45,254 bases of DNA from QHBQ01 sp038230695. GTDB lineage: Bacteria; Chloroflexota; Chloroflexia; QHBQ01. Positions 6,056 to 14,374 of this stretch are shown piece by piece. The position numbers were made by a program, and so were the translations under genes. Under the pieces are notes generated by a model. It saw only the letters and a list, made by a program, of their open reading frames with translations, was not told the DNA's origin and ran no database searches. How positions within the stretch are numbered: the stretch's first letter is position 1; every line of letters begins with the position of its first letter. The stretch spans positions 1-45,254 of the forward strand of contig JBBRMT010000006.1 of the NCBI GenBank assembly GCA_038230695.1, in the 5' to 3' direction.

Positions 6056-8887
6056 CTAAACCTCGCCCAGGAAGTGCGCGTTGGGGGCAATATCCATGCC
6101 CCAGTCGGAGGTGTCGGCGCGATCGCGGGCCGCGCCCTCGGCATGGTAATAGCGATAATAGGCGGCTGCGCCGATCATAGCAGCATTATCGGTGCAGAGG
6201 GCCATGGGGGGATACACCAGCGGCACGTTGAGGCGTTCGCCCATCATCTCGCGCAGCAGGCGGTTGGCGGCCACGCCCCCGGCAATAAGCACCTGCTTCG
6301 CGCCGTACTGCTCGGCGGCGGCGGCAGTCTTTTCCACCAGCACCTCGACCACCGCCAGTTGGAAGGCGGCGGCAATCAATGCCACCGGCGCATGACCTTT
6401 CTTGCCCGCATTATCGCCACCACCCACACTGCCCCGTACCCCTTGCGGGCGGGGCGCATCCGCGCCCAGTGAACGGTTGCGGCGGGGGCGGTTCTCATCG
6501 CCAGGCTCGTCATCATCGTCAGCGGCGCTGCCCACGCGGCTGCGCGGCATATCGTCTTCCTCGTCGTCAATATAATCGCGCTCGTCGCGATCATCGTCAT
6601 CCGTGCTGCTGCCCTTCGGCACTGGGATAATCTCGCGTTGGGCCAGCGGCGTAGGTGGACGCTGCGGCAACTGGCCGGGGCGGGCGTATGTGCCACGCTG
6701 CGGCTGCGAGGGCGGCAGCGGACGGGGCCGATTGGTGGCTGATTGCGGTGGCGTAGCAGCGGTGGGTGGTTGGGCGGGTGGCTGGTTAGACCGTTGCTGG
6801 GTTGATGGTTGGGTCGGTCGCTGCGGTGCAGGCTGGTTGGGTCGCTGCTGCGAAGGCTGGGTAGGCCGCTGGGTTGGTGGGGTGGTTGGCCGCTGTTGCG
6901 GAGTTTGCTGGCTGGGGCGTTGCGATGCAGGTTCGCTGCCTAGCACCGTGCTGCGGGGATAGACACTACCCGACTGTGGCGCGACGCTGGCTGGCGGCGG
7001 AGTGGTTGGCTGATTGCTGCGTTGCGGCGCAGGTGGATTTGACCGATTGGCGGGCGGCTGTGGCTGCGAACGCTGGTCGGCAGGCGGTTGCAATGGGCGT
7101 GCCTGTGGCGACAACGTGCGCGGCAGTGGCTGCTCGTCCTCATCTTCGTCCTCATCGTCAGTCGCAAGCTGCGGCACTGCACGAGGGTCTGGCGTAGGCA
7201 CGGTGCGGAGCGGGCGACGCTCCAGGCCGGGTCCCGCTACCGCTGGGCGGGGTGTAGGGTTGGGTGTACTCGCTGGCGCGTTCGTGGTTGAGCGCGGTGG
7301 GTTGGCTGCTTGCAAGGGCGAGGTGGTTGCCACATCATCCTCATCATCGAACATAGAATATATTGCGCGGGGGCGCGGTTCGTTCGGCGTGGCAAGCAAA
7401 GGGCGACGCTCCAACGCCGAGCCTGACGGGGCGGCGCTAACGGGCGGCTGCACATTGCCCTTATCGTTGTTGACGTTGTTGTCGTCGTCATCCTCGTCAT
7501 CCTCATCGTCCTCATCCTCAGCCGTTTCCTCAGCATCGCGCACGAACAGGCTGGCGAGGCGATCGCGTGGGGGCTGCGGGGCGAGACGGAAGCTCGGCTC
7601 CGGCGTGGCTTCATCCTCATCCTCATCGTCATCGGCTTCGACGACTGGCGCAGGTGGCGGCGTGGTGGCGCGAGGCGGGTTGGCTGGTCGCGTGGTCGGG
7701 GCAGGCGCGGCGCTGGGGGTGGGGGGTGCAGGCGGCACAGTAGGCTGCGCGGTGGGTTCGCTCAGACGGGTAAGGCGGGCAGGCGGCTGAAAGCCACGGG
7801 CTTGCGGCTGGCTGGGCGGCTGGTCGGCGGGAGCAGGCATCGCCAGCGGTTCCCTCACCATCGCGGTTGGCGACTGGCCGGGGCGGATGCTGTTGCTATC
7901 GCTGGTGGCCTCATGCTGGGCGGCATCGCTGCGCTGCTGTGCGGCCTCGACCTCGGCGAAGGGGCGCGGCTTATCCACCGCTGGCAGCCCGCCATACTCG
8001 TCAATCTTACGCATCACTGCGGTTTTCAGCCCGCTGAAGCTGAAGTCGTAGGTACCACGCAGCCAGGCGCGGGGCAGGTCAATCTTGCGCGGGTCAGCGT
8101 GTTCAGCATCCACCAGCTTCTGAATGGCGGGTCCGCCGGGGTAGCCGAGGCCGAGGATGCGCCCCACTTTGTCGAACGCTTCGCCCGCCGCATCGTCAAT
8201 CGTCTTGCCCAACAATTCATACAGCCCATGTCCGCGCATCAGGATCAGTTCGGTATGCCCACCCGACACCACCAGGGCAACAATGGGGAACTGCGGCTCA
8301 GGCGGCACAGTAACTCCCTCCCCATTCTTAGGGGGTGGTTGGATAGGTGGCGCGGGTTTTGGCGCAGGCGCACCTGCGGGCCGATAAACTGGCGCAGATT
8401 GCTCGTAAGCGGCCCGATACTGACGGCTGGGCGACGGTTCGCTATTGCTGTCCGTCTCCTGAGTATCGGCGCTGGCAGGTAGCTCGGTAATAACCGGCTT
8501 GGGCTTCGCGGCGTTATTGGGGATGAGCCAGTTTGCGTAGATATGACCCTCGAGGTGGTTGACCGGTAGCAGTGGCTTGCCCAGAGCAAACGCCAGCCCC
8601 TTCGCCACGTTGACCCCTACCAGCAACGCACCCGCTAGCCCCGGCCCATTAGTCACAGCGATGGCATCAATATCGCGCCAGGTGAGGTTGGCTTCCTTCA
8701 GCGCGGCTTCCAGAGTCGGCACGATGTAGAGGATGTGCTGGCGGCTGGCAAGCTCAGGCACAACCCCACCCCAACGCTTGTGCAGGTCAATCTGCGAAGC
8801 GACCACGTTGGTGAGGATGCGGCGGCCATCCTGGATAATTGCCGCCGAGGTTTCGTCACATGAAGTTTCAAAGGCGAGGATGTTCAA
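6056..8887 (-). CDS. tsaD: tRNA t6A synthase TsaD with giant disordered insertion
   Basis: TsaD (Kae1/Gcp) transfers the threonylcarbamoyl group to A37 of ANN-decoding tRNAs with TsaB and TsaE. The catalytic core is intact: FETSCDET at the N-terminus, metal ligands H111 and H115 in HLEGHIYA, SGGHTEL at 208-214, FSFSGLKTA near 283, IAGGVAANR and D900 in CTDNAAM. The core totals about 340 residues, the normal TsaD length. It is interrupted by about 74 residues (125-198) rich in Pro and by about 527 residues (301-827). The second insertion alternates Asp/Glu runs with Pro/Gln/Arg-rich tracts and carries two LERRPL repeats. The start is TTG with GGAG 7 nt upstream. It lies between rimI and recJ. 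Reading is continuous across both insertions. Confidence 0.95.
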   Translation of the reverse strand: MNILAFETSCDETSAAIIQDGRRILTNVVASQIDLHKRWGGVVPELASRQHILYIVPTLEAALKEANLTWRDIDAIAVTNGPGLAGALLVGVNVAKGLAFALGKPLLPVNHLEGHIYANWLIPNNAAKPKPVITELPASADTQETDSNSEPSPSRQYRAAYEQSAPVYRPAGAPAPKPAPPIQPPPKNGEGVTVPPEPQFPIVALVVSGGHTELILMRGHGLYELLGKTIDDAAGEAFDKVGRILGLGYPGGPAIQKLVDAEHADPRKIDLPRAWLRGTYDFSFSGLKTAVMRKIDEYGGLPAVDKPRPFAEVEAAQQRSDAAQHEATSDSNSIRPGQSPTAMVREPLAMPAPADQPPSQPQARGFQPPARLTRLSEPTAQPTVPPAPPTPSAAPAPTTRPANPPRATTPPPAPVVEADDDEDEDEATPEPSFRLAPQPPRDRLASLFVRDAEETAEDEDDEDDEDDDDNNVNNDKGNVQPPVSAAPSGSALERRPLLATPNEPRPRAIYSMFDDEDDVATTSPLQAANPPRSTTNAPASTPNPTPRPAVAGPGLERRPLRTVPTPDPRAVPQLATDDEDEDEDEQPLPRTLSPQARPLQPPADQRSQPQPPANRSNPPAPQRSNQPTTPPPASVAPQSGSVYPRSTVLGSEPASQRPSQQTPQQRPTTPPTQRPTQPSQQRPNQPAPQRPTQPSTQQRSNQPPAQPPTAATPPQSATNRPRPLPPSQPQRGTYARPGQLPQRPPTPLAQREIIPVPKGSSTDDDDRDERDYIDDEEDDMPRSRVGSAADDDDEPGDENRPRRNRSLGADAPRPQGVRGSVGGGDNAGKKGHAPVALIAAAFQLAVVEVLVEKTAAAAEQYGAKQVLIAGGVAANRLLREMMGERLNVPLVYPPMALCTDNAAMIGAAAYYRYYHAEGAARDRADTSDWGMDIAPNAHFLGEV
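6407..7987 (-). other. Insertion 2 in tsaD, 527-residue low-complexity region
   Basis: The segment encodes acidic blocks (DDDEDEDE, DEDDEDDEDDDD, DEDEDEDE) alternating with proline/glutamine tracts of the QRPTQPSQQRPNQP kind. Two diverged copies of an LERRPL...TP...PR unit precede acidic blocks, suggesting internal duplication. No cysteines or globular motifs are visible. On the opposite strand it reads as a poly-Ser frame, which is a shadow. Confidence 0.85.
8294..8515 (-). other. Insertion 1 in tsaD, containing a palindrome-derived peptide
   Basis: These bases encode TsaD residues 125-198, which normal TsaD lacks, between the metal-binding HLEGH helix and SGGHTEL. The peptide is rich in Pro and Ala and includes QPPPKNGEG. 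That peptide is encoded by a CCCC...GGGGAGG palindrome like the intergenic REP-like elements in this window. Confidence 0.7.
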
Positions 8888-8929
8888 TCCGAGACTCCAA
8901 TATCAAGAAAGAGGTTTAGAGAAGGGGTT

Positions 8930-9643
8930 CTAATGTTCCTCAGCAAGCTGGCTGGGCGCAGGATTAACGGCGCGGGCGGGTGCGCCCTTCTGCTGCGCTT
9001 TAGCGGCCATGCGTTGCTCTAGTTCAGCCCGCAGGCGGGTGAGGCGACGTTGGAACTCGTCGCTCTGCAAGGGTTCCGACCACATGATGAAGGCATCCTC
9101 GCCGTTGTCGCTGTAGTAACGGCGGCGGCGGCCAGCCTCCTTCAACCCGTACTTGCGGTACAGGCTCTGAGCCACCGAGTTCGAGACCCGCACTTCGAGG
9201 GTCAGCCAGATGGCCTTCATCTCCAACGCCTGATCAATCATAGACAGAAACAGCAATTCGCCCACGCTTTGCCCTTGATGGCTGGGCGCAACCGCGATAG
9301 TGGTAACGTGCGCCTCATCCACCATCAACCACAGCCCGGCGTAGCCCACTATCGGGTAAGGATTGGACACATCCTGGCCCTGCTTGTCGCCCGCAAGGAA
9401 GGGGAGCAGTCGTGTCAGCCAACTGCCTTCACTGCGTCGCAGGCTCTTGCTGCCATTGGCCTGAGCCAGCCTGGCCTTGGCGGGGTCGTCAACCCAGCGG
9501 GCCACCACGTAGCGGTTGGTATTGGGGGTGCGTAGTTCGCGGCGATACGCGCTGGTCGGCCACGGTAGGCTGAAGCACTGCCGCTCGATGCCTGCCACTG
9601 CGTCAATATCGTCGTAATCCATAGGCTCAATGATGTATGGCAA
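8930..9643 (-). CDS. rimI: RimI-like GNAT N-acetyltransferase
   Basis: The 237 residues show the RimI layout: IERQCFSLPWP near residue 20, VVARW, VGYAGLWLMVDEAHVTTIAVAPSHQ, the acetyl-CoA loop GQSVGELL, then LEVRVSN and YRKYGLKEAGRRRRYY. RimI acetylates protein N-termini such as ribosomal protein S18. Two departures are clear: about 45 extra residues (near 54-97) between the second and third strands, and a 45-residue charged tail. The start is TTG, fixed by GAGGTGA 6 nt upstream. It is 42 nt from tsaD, a common bacterial pairing. The gene symbol rests on context and motifs. Confidence 0.85.
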   Translation of the reverse strand: MPYIIEPMDYDDIDAVAGIERQCFSLPWPTSAYRRELRTPNTNRYVVARWVDDPAKARLAQANGSKSLRRSEGSWLTRLLPFLAGDKQGQDVSNPYPIVGYAGLWLMVDEAHVTTIAVAPSHQGQSVGELLFLSMIDQALEMKAIWLTLEVRVSNSVAQSLYRKYGLKEAGRRRRYYSDNGEDAFIMWSEPLQSDEFQRRLTRLRAELEQRMAAKAQQKGAPARAVNPAPSQLAEEH

Positions 9644-9759
9644 TGTCGCTCACCTCGCTTGTCTTCGCTGACAGCAGGATAATGGCCGGGATAACTCCCT
9701 CATTTCCGAGGGGATTGTACATAACTCCACTAATTTGGTGCAGGTTAGGATGAGGGTGG

Positions 9760-10410
9760 CTAAACCCTCGCGCTGTCTACTGGTTCAGCTTCTTCATCGG
9801 CCACCGCAGTTGGTCCGTTGCCGTTGACTCGCACAGTTGGCTGCGGGGCGCGGGCAATGGCGGGGTCGGCGACATTGGTAGTAGCCCGCCCGCGCACATC
9901 CTTGCTGCGCTCCAGGCGGCTAGTGTGCATTACATCGGTGGTGGCCCGCCCACAGAAGGGGCAGGCTTGCCAGCGCAGGTTGACCGGACGATGGCAACTG
10001 TCGCACTCGCGGCGCAGGCGGGTACGGCAATTGGGACAGTACATATAGTCGCCATGAACCTTGTGCTTGCAGGTGGGGCAAACCTCGTTCTCCTCGATGT
10101 CCTGCAAGAGATACTCCTCTTCCAGCGAACGCTCGTAAGCCTCGGCTAGCGTCTCTTTGGGCCGCAGGATGATATATAGCGGCCAGCCGATGAAGGGTGG
10201 GATTGCCAGCAGCATCGAAGCGCCAATCGCGATTACGTCGCGGGTACGCGATGTAATGTCGCGGAAGGTCCACACCAGCAGGCTGAACCAGAAGGCGACC
10301 AGATAAGCGCCCATCACCGCAAGGATGACGGCGATAATCTTCAGCCAATCTATGCCACCGCTGCTGGTGGTATTGGTAGTGGTCGCTGCTTGCAAAATAA
10401 CGTGGATCAA
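9760..10410 (-). CDS. Membrane protein with double zinc ribbon
   Basis: Two hydrophobic helices (about residues 24-48 and 60-82) anchor the 216-residue protein. A cytoplasmic double zinc ribbon follows: CPTC, CPNC, CDSC and CPFC between about 110 and 155, and then a disordered tail. The start is TTG with AAGGAG 9 nt upstream. Such ribbons usually mediate protein or RNA contacts; no partner is evident. The TPR protein at 18387-20309 also combines a CPYC/CPNC ribbon with membrane helices. Confidence 0.7.
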   Translation of the reverse strand: MIHVILQAATTTNTTSSGGIDWLKIIAVILAVMGAYLVAFWFSLLVWTFRDITSRTRDVIAIGASMLLAIPPFIGWPLYIILRPKETLAEAYERSLEEEYLLQDIEENEVCPTCKHKVHGDYMYCPNCRTRLRRECDSCHRPVNLRWQACPFCGRATTDVMHTSRLERSKDVRGRATTNVADPAIARAPQPTVRVNGNGPTAVADEEAEPVDSARV

Positions 10411-10497
10411 AATCTATCGCTCCTTATGTAGATGCTGACATGGTGGGGGTGTAGCCCTATCCCCCTCCCCGCCTCCCCCTTAGAGAGGGGTTTAGGA

Positions 10498-10851
10498 TCA
10501 GCCAATCACTCGTCTCCGACTGGCTAGGTCCTCATCATCCTCCCACTTAACCTCGGCGGCGGCGCGGGTTTCGTCTTCCATCTCGAAATCGCCCAGTTCT
10601 TCTGGCTTCCAGGCAAATCTAATGCCACCCTCGGCATCAACCATCGGTGGGCGGGAGAACGCCTTGCGCTTCATCATAATCTGATAATGGTAGCAGCCCA
10701 GCCACTCGCTGTCGGAGAAGCAAACCGATGGCGGGGCTAGATCCTCCGGATCCTCATCGCGCTCGTAAGGCAATGCCCCACAGATGCGGATACTGACCCG
10801 CTCACCCTGCACCGTAGTGCGGGTGGCAACTCCTACAAACGGACATCCCAT
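10498..10851 (-). CDS. Small protein with spaced Cys motif (CPFxG type)
   Basis: The protein begins MGCPFVG and has further cysteines in ICGALPYE, SVCFS and LGCYHY, four in about 55 residues. This spacing resembles the short CPFLG...C...C...C modules seen at the N-termini of assorted bacterial and archaeal proteins, which probably bind a metal or iron-sulfur cluster; that is inference. The C-terminal half is acidic and unrecognised. ATG start with GGGAG upstream. It lies 44 nt after darA on the same strand. Confidence 0.6.
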   Translation of the reverse strand: MGCPFVGVATRTTVQGERVSIRICGALPYERDEDPEDLAPPSVCFSDSEWLGCYHYQIMMKRKAFSRPPMVDAEGGIRFAWKPEELGDFEMEDETRAAAEVKWEDDEDLASRRRVIG

Positions 10852-10895
10852 GGCTCGTCTCCCTTCCAGTGATAACGGCCAGTATATTCAACTTG

Positions 10896-11225
10896 CTAAA
10901 TACGCTCGAAGCGTTCAATGTTTACCACAAAGACATTCGCGCCACCCACCTGCACCTCCACCGGCTGGGGTAGGAAGAACTCGCTTGGCTCCATCAGGGT
11001 TGGCATCGGGTTGATGTAGCGGCTGCGGGTGCGACAGGTTTGCGCCAGCAACTCTAGCAGGGCAGGCACTCGCTCATCCTCAACGCCGATCAGCATGGTG
11101 GTGTTACTCTCGCGCAGAAATCCGCCCGTGCTGGTGATCACCGTGGCGCTGAACCGCTGCTGCGTCAGCTTACTGAGCGCGGCCTCCACATCCTTACCCT
11201 GTATAACTGCAAGCACAAGTTTCAT
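10896..11225 (-). CDS. darA: Cyclic-di-AMP receptor DarA/PstA (PII-like)
   Basis: The 109-residue protein matches the DUF970/PII-like c-di-AMP receptor family along its whole length: MKLVLAVIQ strand, ATVITSTGGFLRESNTT ligand loop, IGVEDERV, QTCRTR and PVEVQVGGANVFVVNIERF. In Firmicutes these trimers bind c-di-AMP; targets are mostly unknown. Its presence implies c-di-AMP signalling here. The upstream extended -10 box lies so close to the ATG that the mRNA may be leaderless. The neighbouring AAA-R3H gene and Cys-motif gene are on the same strand. Confidence 0.93.
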   Translation of the reverse strand: MKLVLAVIQGKDVEAALSKLTQQRFSATVITSTGGFLRESNTTMLIGVEDERVPALLELLAQTCRTRSRYINPMPTLMEPSEFFLPQPVEVQVGGANVFVVNIERFERI

Positions 11226-11232
11226 AGCTCTT

Positions 11233-11241
11233 ATTATACCA
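11233..11241 (-). promoter_or_regulatory. Extended -10 promoter of darA, probably leaderless
   Basis: On the minus strand TGG precedes TATAAT (11233-11238), which ends 7 nt before the ATG at 11225. Transcription would begin at or next to the start codon. A TTGAAC lies 20 nt upstream, too far for an ideal -35, which fits reliance on the extended -10. Confidence 0.5.
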
Positions 11242-11251
11242 TATCATGGCA

Positions 11252-11364
11252 AATGCGCGTTCAATCATGGGTGCGAATCATTCTTGCAGAGTAAGGGTTC
11301 AGTAGGGGTGAATCTTCGTTCGCCCTGGTCGGGTTTGCAAAATGGTGAAGTGCGCGTTCAATCA
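11252..11364. repeat. 16-bp direct repeat flanking a hairpin
   Basis: TGCGCGTTCAATCATG occurs at 11252-11267 and again at 11349-11364, the second copy covering the stop codon of the AAA-R3H gene. Between them is a GGGTGAA/TTCGCCC hairpin around 11307-11327. It may be a local duplication that copied the gene end. Confidence 0.6.
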
Positions 11365-13253
11365 TGCCGATAGATGCGGACGTGGCGATTGGGGTCACGG
11401 CCCTTCGACGCGCTGGCAAGATTATATCGCTCGGCCATCTGGTGTTGCAGGCGGCGGATGTAAGCGTTCTGTGGCGCTAGCTCGACCGATTCGGTGCGCT
11501 CCTCCAGCACATCGGTAATCGCTTCCTCGGTTTCATAGAGCGCGTGCTGCACCGGATCCTGTTGCAACTCGGCCTCGAAGATGCTGCCCAGGCTGCTCTG
11601 CATCTGGGTTACGGTGTTGCTCTTCAGCACGTAGACAGGCAACCCTTCGGCCTCAGCCTGGCGGATGGCGATTGGCTTCTTGCGGAAGTGCGTCTTCAGG
11701 GTCATGACCATATCGGCATCACTGCTCTGCTCTACCAGCGTGACCGGCACGCCTAGTTCGTGGATGGCCTGCTCCAGCCCTTTCTTGCTAACCCCAAAGG
11801 GATAGACGCGCAGCGGGCGGGTTTGGCTGCCTGGCATCGCTTCACGGCTCTGCGTTGGGGGCGTTGGCGGCGCGGTCTGACTCTGTGACCGTGGCCCTGG
11901 CTGGCCGTGATTGCTGCTGACCGGGCGGGTAGGCAGTGGGGCGGCAGGTTGGTTGCTCATCGTAAAGCTGGCAGGCGGCGTGGAACGCTGGCCCTGACCT
12001 TGCCCCTGCTGTCCTTGCTGCCCCTGCGACGCTGGCTGCCCATTATTACCGCGTAGCCGTCCATTATTGTTGGGGCGGGGGCGTGCGCCGCCACGCTGCA
12101 AGGCAGTGCCACCCTTCTCCATCATCTGTAGCACCTCGGCCTCGCGGGTCTCGATGGTGCCATCCAGCTTGCGGGTACGCACCTCGGCGGGCATTTGCTG
12201 CCCGCGCAGGATTGAGTCCACCGTTTCGGCTACGTTATCATGCACCGCGACCTGATCGCGGTCAAGGATCTCCACCATGATGTCGAAGGTGGGCGGCGCT
12301 TTGCGCTCCAACACCGACTTCTGGGTGCCACGCCGCCGCGCCTCTTCGTCGGATAGAGTGACGCTCTGGATGCCGCCGATCAGGTCGGAGAGAGTGGGGT
12401 TCATCATCAGGTTTTCGAGGGTCGAGCCGTGGGCGGTGCCGATCAGTTGCACGCCGCGTTCGGCGATGGTGCGGGCAGCCATCGCTTCCAGTTCGGTGCC
12501 AATCTCGTCAATAATGACCACCTCCGGCATATGGTTCTCCACTGCCTCGATCATTACGGCGTGCTGGCTGGTGGGGGTCTTGACCTGCATCCGGCGGGCG
12601 CGGCCAATCGCGGGGTGGGGGATGTCGCCGTCACCCGCGATTTCGTTGCTGGTGTCCACGATCACCACCCGCTTGCGGAACTCATCGGCCAGCACGCGGG
12701 CAGTCTCGCGCAGCATGGTAGTTTTGCCCACCCCTGGCGGGCCAACCAGCAGCAGGCCGCGCCCCGACTCGACCAGGTCACGGATGATCGCAATCGTGCC
12801 AAACACGGCGCGACCAACGCGGCAGGTCAGCCCTACCACTTTGCCAGCGCGGTTGCGGATGCAGGAGATGCGATGCAGAGTGCGTTCGATACCAGCGCGA
12901 TTATCGTCGCCAAACGCGCCGATATGCGAAACAACGTGCAGAATGTCCTCCTCGGTCACATCGCGGTCGCTAAGGATGACCTCGCGGCCACGATAACGAG
13001 CCTCCGGCTTGCGCCCCAGATCCATGATGATCTCCAGCAAGTCGCGGCGGTCGTCGGCGGCAGCCAGGGTATCGTAGATATGCGGTGGCAATGCGGCAAG
13101 CAGCGCTTCCAGGTCGTCGCTGATCTCCATCTCGCCTGCGGCTCGCTCATCGCTACTCTGGTCGGCAGGATAGCCGGGGCGGGTGCTGCTGCCATAAGGC
13201 ATGATATTATACTGCCCGAAAATCTGCTCCTGCGGCTCGATTAGGTCGGCCAT
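11358..13253 (-). CDS. SpoIIIAA/Ycf45-like AAA ATPase with R3H domain
   Basis: The ATG is chosen because GGAGG lies 5 nt upstream; an in-frame GTG 6 nt earlier overlaps that site. The 631-residue protein has a helical N-terminal part, a P-loop ATPase (GPPGVGKT at 171-178, VVIIDEIGTELE as Walker B) and GTAHGSTLENL. A Pro/Gln/Ser-rich linker (about 390-480) and a conserved alpha/beta region follow. The C-terminal R3H-like segment carries the family's S-x-S-x-G-x-D-x-x-R pattern. R3H binds single-stranded nucleic acid. The family includes plastid Ycf45 and SpoIIIAA-like ATPases, but the cellular role is not established, and no other spoIIIA genes are nearby. Confidence 0.85.
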   Translation of the reverse strand: MADLIEPQEQIFGQYNIMPYGSSTRPGYPADQSSDERAAGEMEISDDLEALLAALPPHIYDTLAAADDRRDLLEIIMDLGRKPEARYRGREVILSDRDVTEEDILHVVSHIGAFGDDNRAGIERTLHRISCIRNRAGKVVGLTCRVGRAVFGTIAIIRDLVESGRGLLLVGPPGVGKTTMLRETARVLADEFRKRVVIVDTSNEIAGDGDIPHPAIGRARRMQVKTPTSQHAVMIEAVENHMPEVVIIDEIGTELEAMAARTIAERGVQLIGTAHGSTLENLMMNPTLSDLIGGIQSVTLSDEEARRRGTQKSVLERKAPPTFDIMVEILDRDQVAVHDNVAETVDSILRGQQMPAEVRTRKLDGTIETREAEVLQMMEKGGTALQRGGARPRPNNNGRLRGNNGQPASQGQQGQQGQGQGQRSTPPASFTMSNQPAAPLPTRPVSSNHGQPGPRSQSQTAPPTPPTQSREAMPGSQTRPLRVYPFGVSKKGLEQAIHELGVPVTLVEQSSDADMVMTLKTHFRKKPIAIRQAEAEGLPVYVLKSNTVTQMQSSLGSIFEAELQQDPVQHALYETEEAITDVLEERTESVELAPQNAYIRRLQHQMAERYNLASASKGRDPNRHVRIYRHD

Positions 13254-13291
13254 TGTCACCTCCGCTGGGTAGGGCGTGATGAATCATGCTC

Positions 13292-14374
13292 CTACCCAGA
13301 CACATTATCTTGATTGTAGGAACGCAATAATTTGCGTTTCTTTCGATTCATTACCAGACCGCCTTGCCCTGCTGGTACGGCCTCAGCGGGTAGCGGCTTG
13401 CTCCAAACTGGGCGCAACACGGGTGCGGCTTGGCGCACAAAGGCGGCTAGATGCTTGACTAGCGCCTTCTGCCGCTGCATGGGGCGGAAGCCACGCTCTT
13501 CCAGAGCCTCGCTCAAGCCGCTCTGGTAGTCGCGCACCGTGCAGTATAGGGGGGCGCGTTCGCCTCGCCCTTGCAGCAGCCCTAGCGCATAGTCCATCAC
13601 TGCGCCGCTAAGGTTGTGATCGCTGCTGCTGCTAGATGGTGACATTATCTTCATCTCGTGACCGCGTGGCCCGCTGTTCATCTGCAAGTAAGCCTGCACC
13701 CCGCGCCCATCGTCCCATACAAAGCGGCGGATATTGCCCCCCCAGGAGATGCGCGACTTGCCTGCCTGCCAGCGGCGGCTGCTGTAGCCCTCGCTGTGTT
13801 GCACCGCTTCTGGGGTGAGGCTTAGATACAACTGGTACACTGCCCAGGCATCGCGGCGGCGTAGCGGGCGTGATTGCAGGTTGACATTTGCTGGCGGACG
13901 CTCGTTCAGCGATAGCTTGGCCCAGACCGTCTCCTCAGCGAAGGGATGAAATGCAAGACCATAGAGCGTGTCAAGCAGGGCCGCGCCTTCGGGCAGGCGG
14001 GCGAACATTCGGGTCGCGCCCTGCTGCCCTGCGGCTTGGCAGAACCCTTCCAGCAATTCGCCCGCCATCTCCTCGCTGAGTGGCGCTTTACGCGGACTGC
14101 CCAACTCGGCTAGCGTCCAACTGCTGCCCTGGCCGCTCGACTGGTTATCGCTCCAGGCGCGGATGTAGGCCAGCAACTGACCTCGGTTTACACAAACATA
14201 AATAGGGGCGGCGGGGTTGCTGCCCCCTACGAAGGCGTTTCCTAGCTGGCTGAGGCCGGTTCGCAGGCCAGGGCGGGGGCGAATCAGCGATTGCGGCGCG
14301 TCAAACTGCAACACCGGCTGCGGCCCGCGGGCAAACAGCCTTAGCAAATCCAGCGTGTTGGCCGCTCTAATCAA
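13292..14374 (-). CDS. GNAT-fold-like hypothetical protein
   Basis: The 360-residue protein seems to contain two acetyltransferase-like halves: an N-terminal one with PIYVCVNRGQLLAYI and a C-terminal one with QAYLQMNSGPRGHEMKI and LYCTVRDYQSGLSEALEERGFRPM, the closing beta-alpha-beta of GNAT proteins. The usual acetyl-CoA loop is not obvious, so catalysis is uncertain. The last 25 residues are basic (MNRKKRKLLRSY). The TTG start overlaps the pdxT stop as TTGA, so translation is probably coupled to pdxT. No substrate can be proposed. Confidence 0.6.
   Translation of the reverse strand: MIRAANTLDLLRLFARGPQPVLQFDAPQSLIRPRPGLRTGLSQLGNAFVGGSNPAAPIYVCVNRGQLLAYIRAWSDNQSSGQGSSWTLAELGSPRKAPLSEEMAGELLEGFCQAAGQQGATRMFARLPEGAALLDTLYGLAFHPFAEETVWAKLSLNERPPANVNLQSRPLRRRDAWAVYQLYLSLTPEAVQHSEGYSSRRWQAGKSRISWGGNIRRFVWDDGRGVQAYLQMNSGPRGHEMKIMSPSSSSSDHNLSGAVMDYALGLLQGRGERAPLYCTVRDYQSGLSEALEERGFRPMQRQKALVKHLAAFVRQAAPVLRPVWSKPLPAEAVPAGQGGLVMNRKKRKLLRSYNQDNVSG

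Noticed and set aside
7014..7790. Plus-strand frame with long poly-Ser runs
   Set aside because: It is the reverse of the Asp/Glu codon runs in the tsaD insertion and has no ribosome site.
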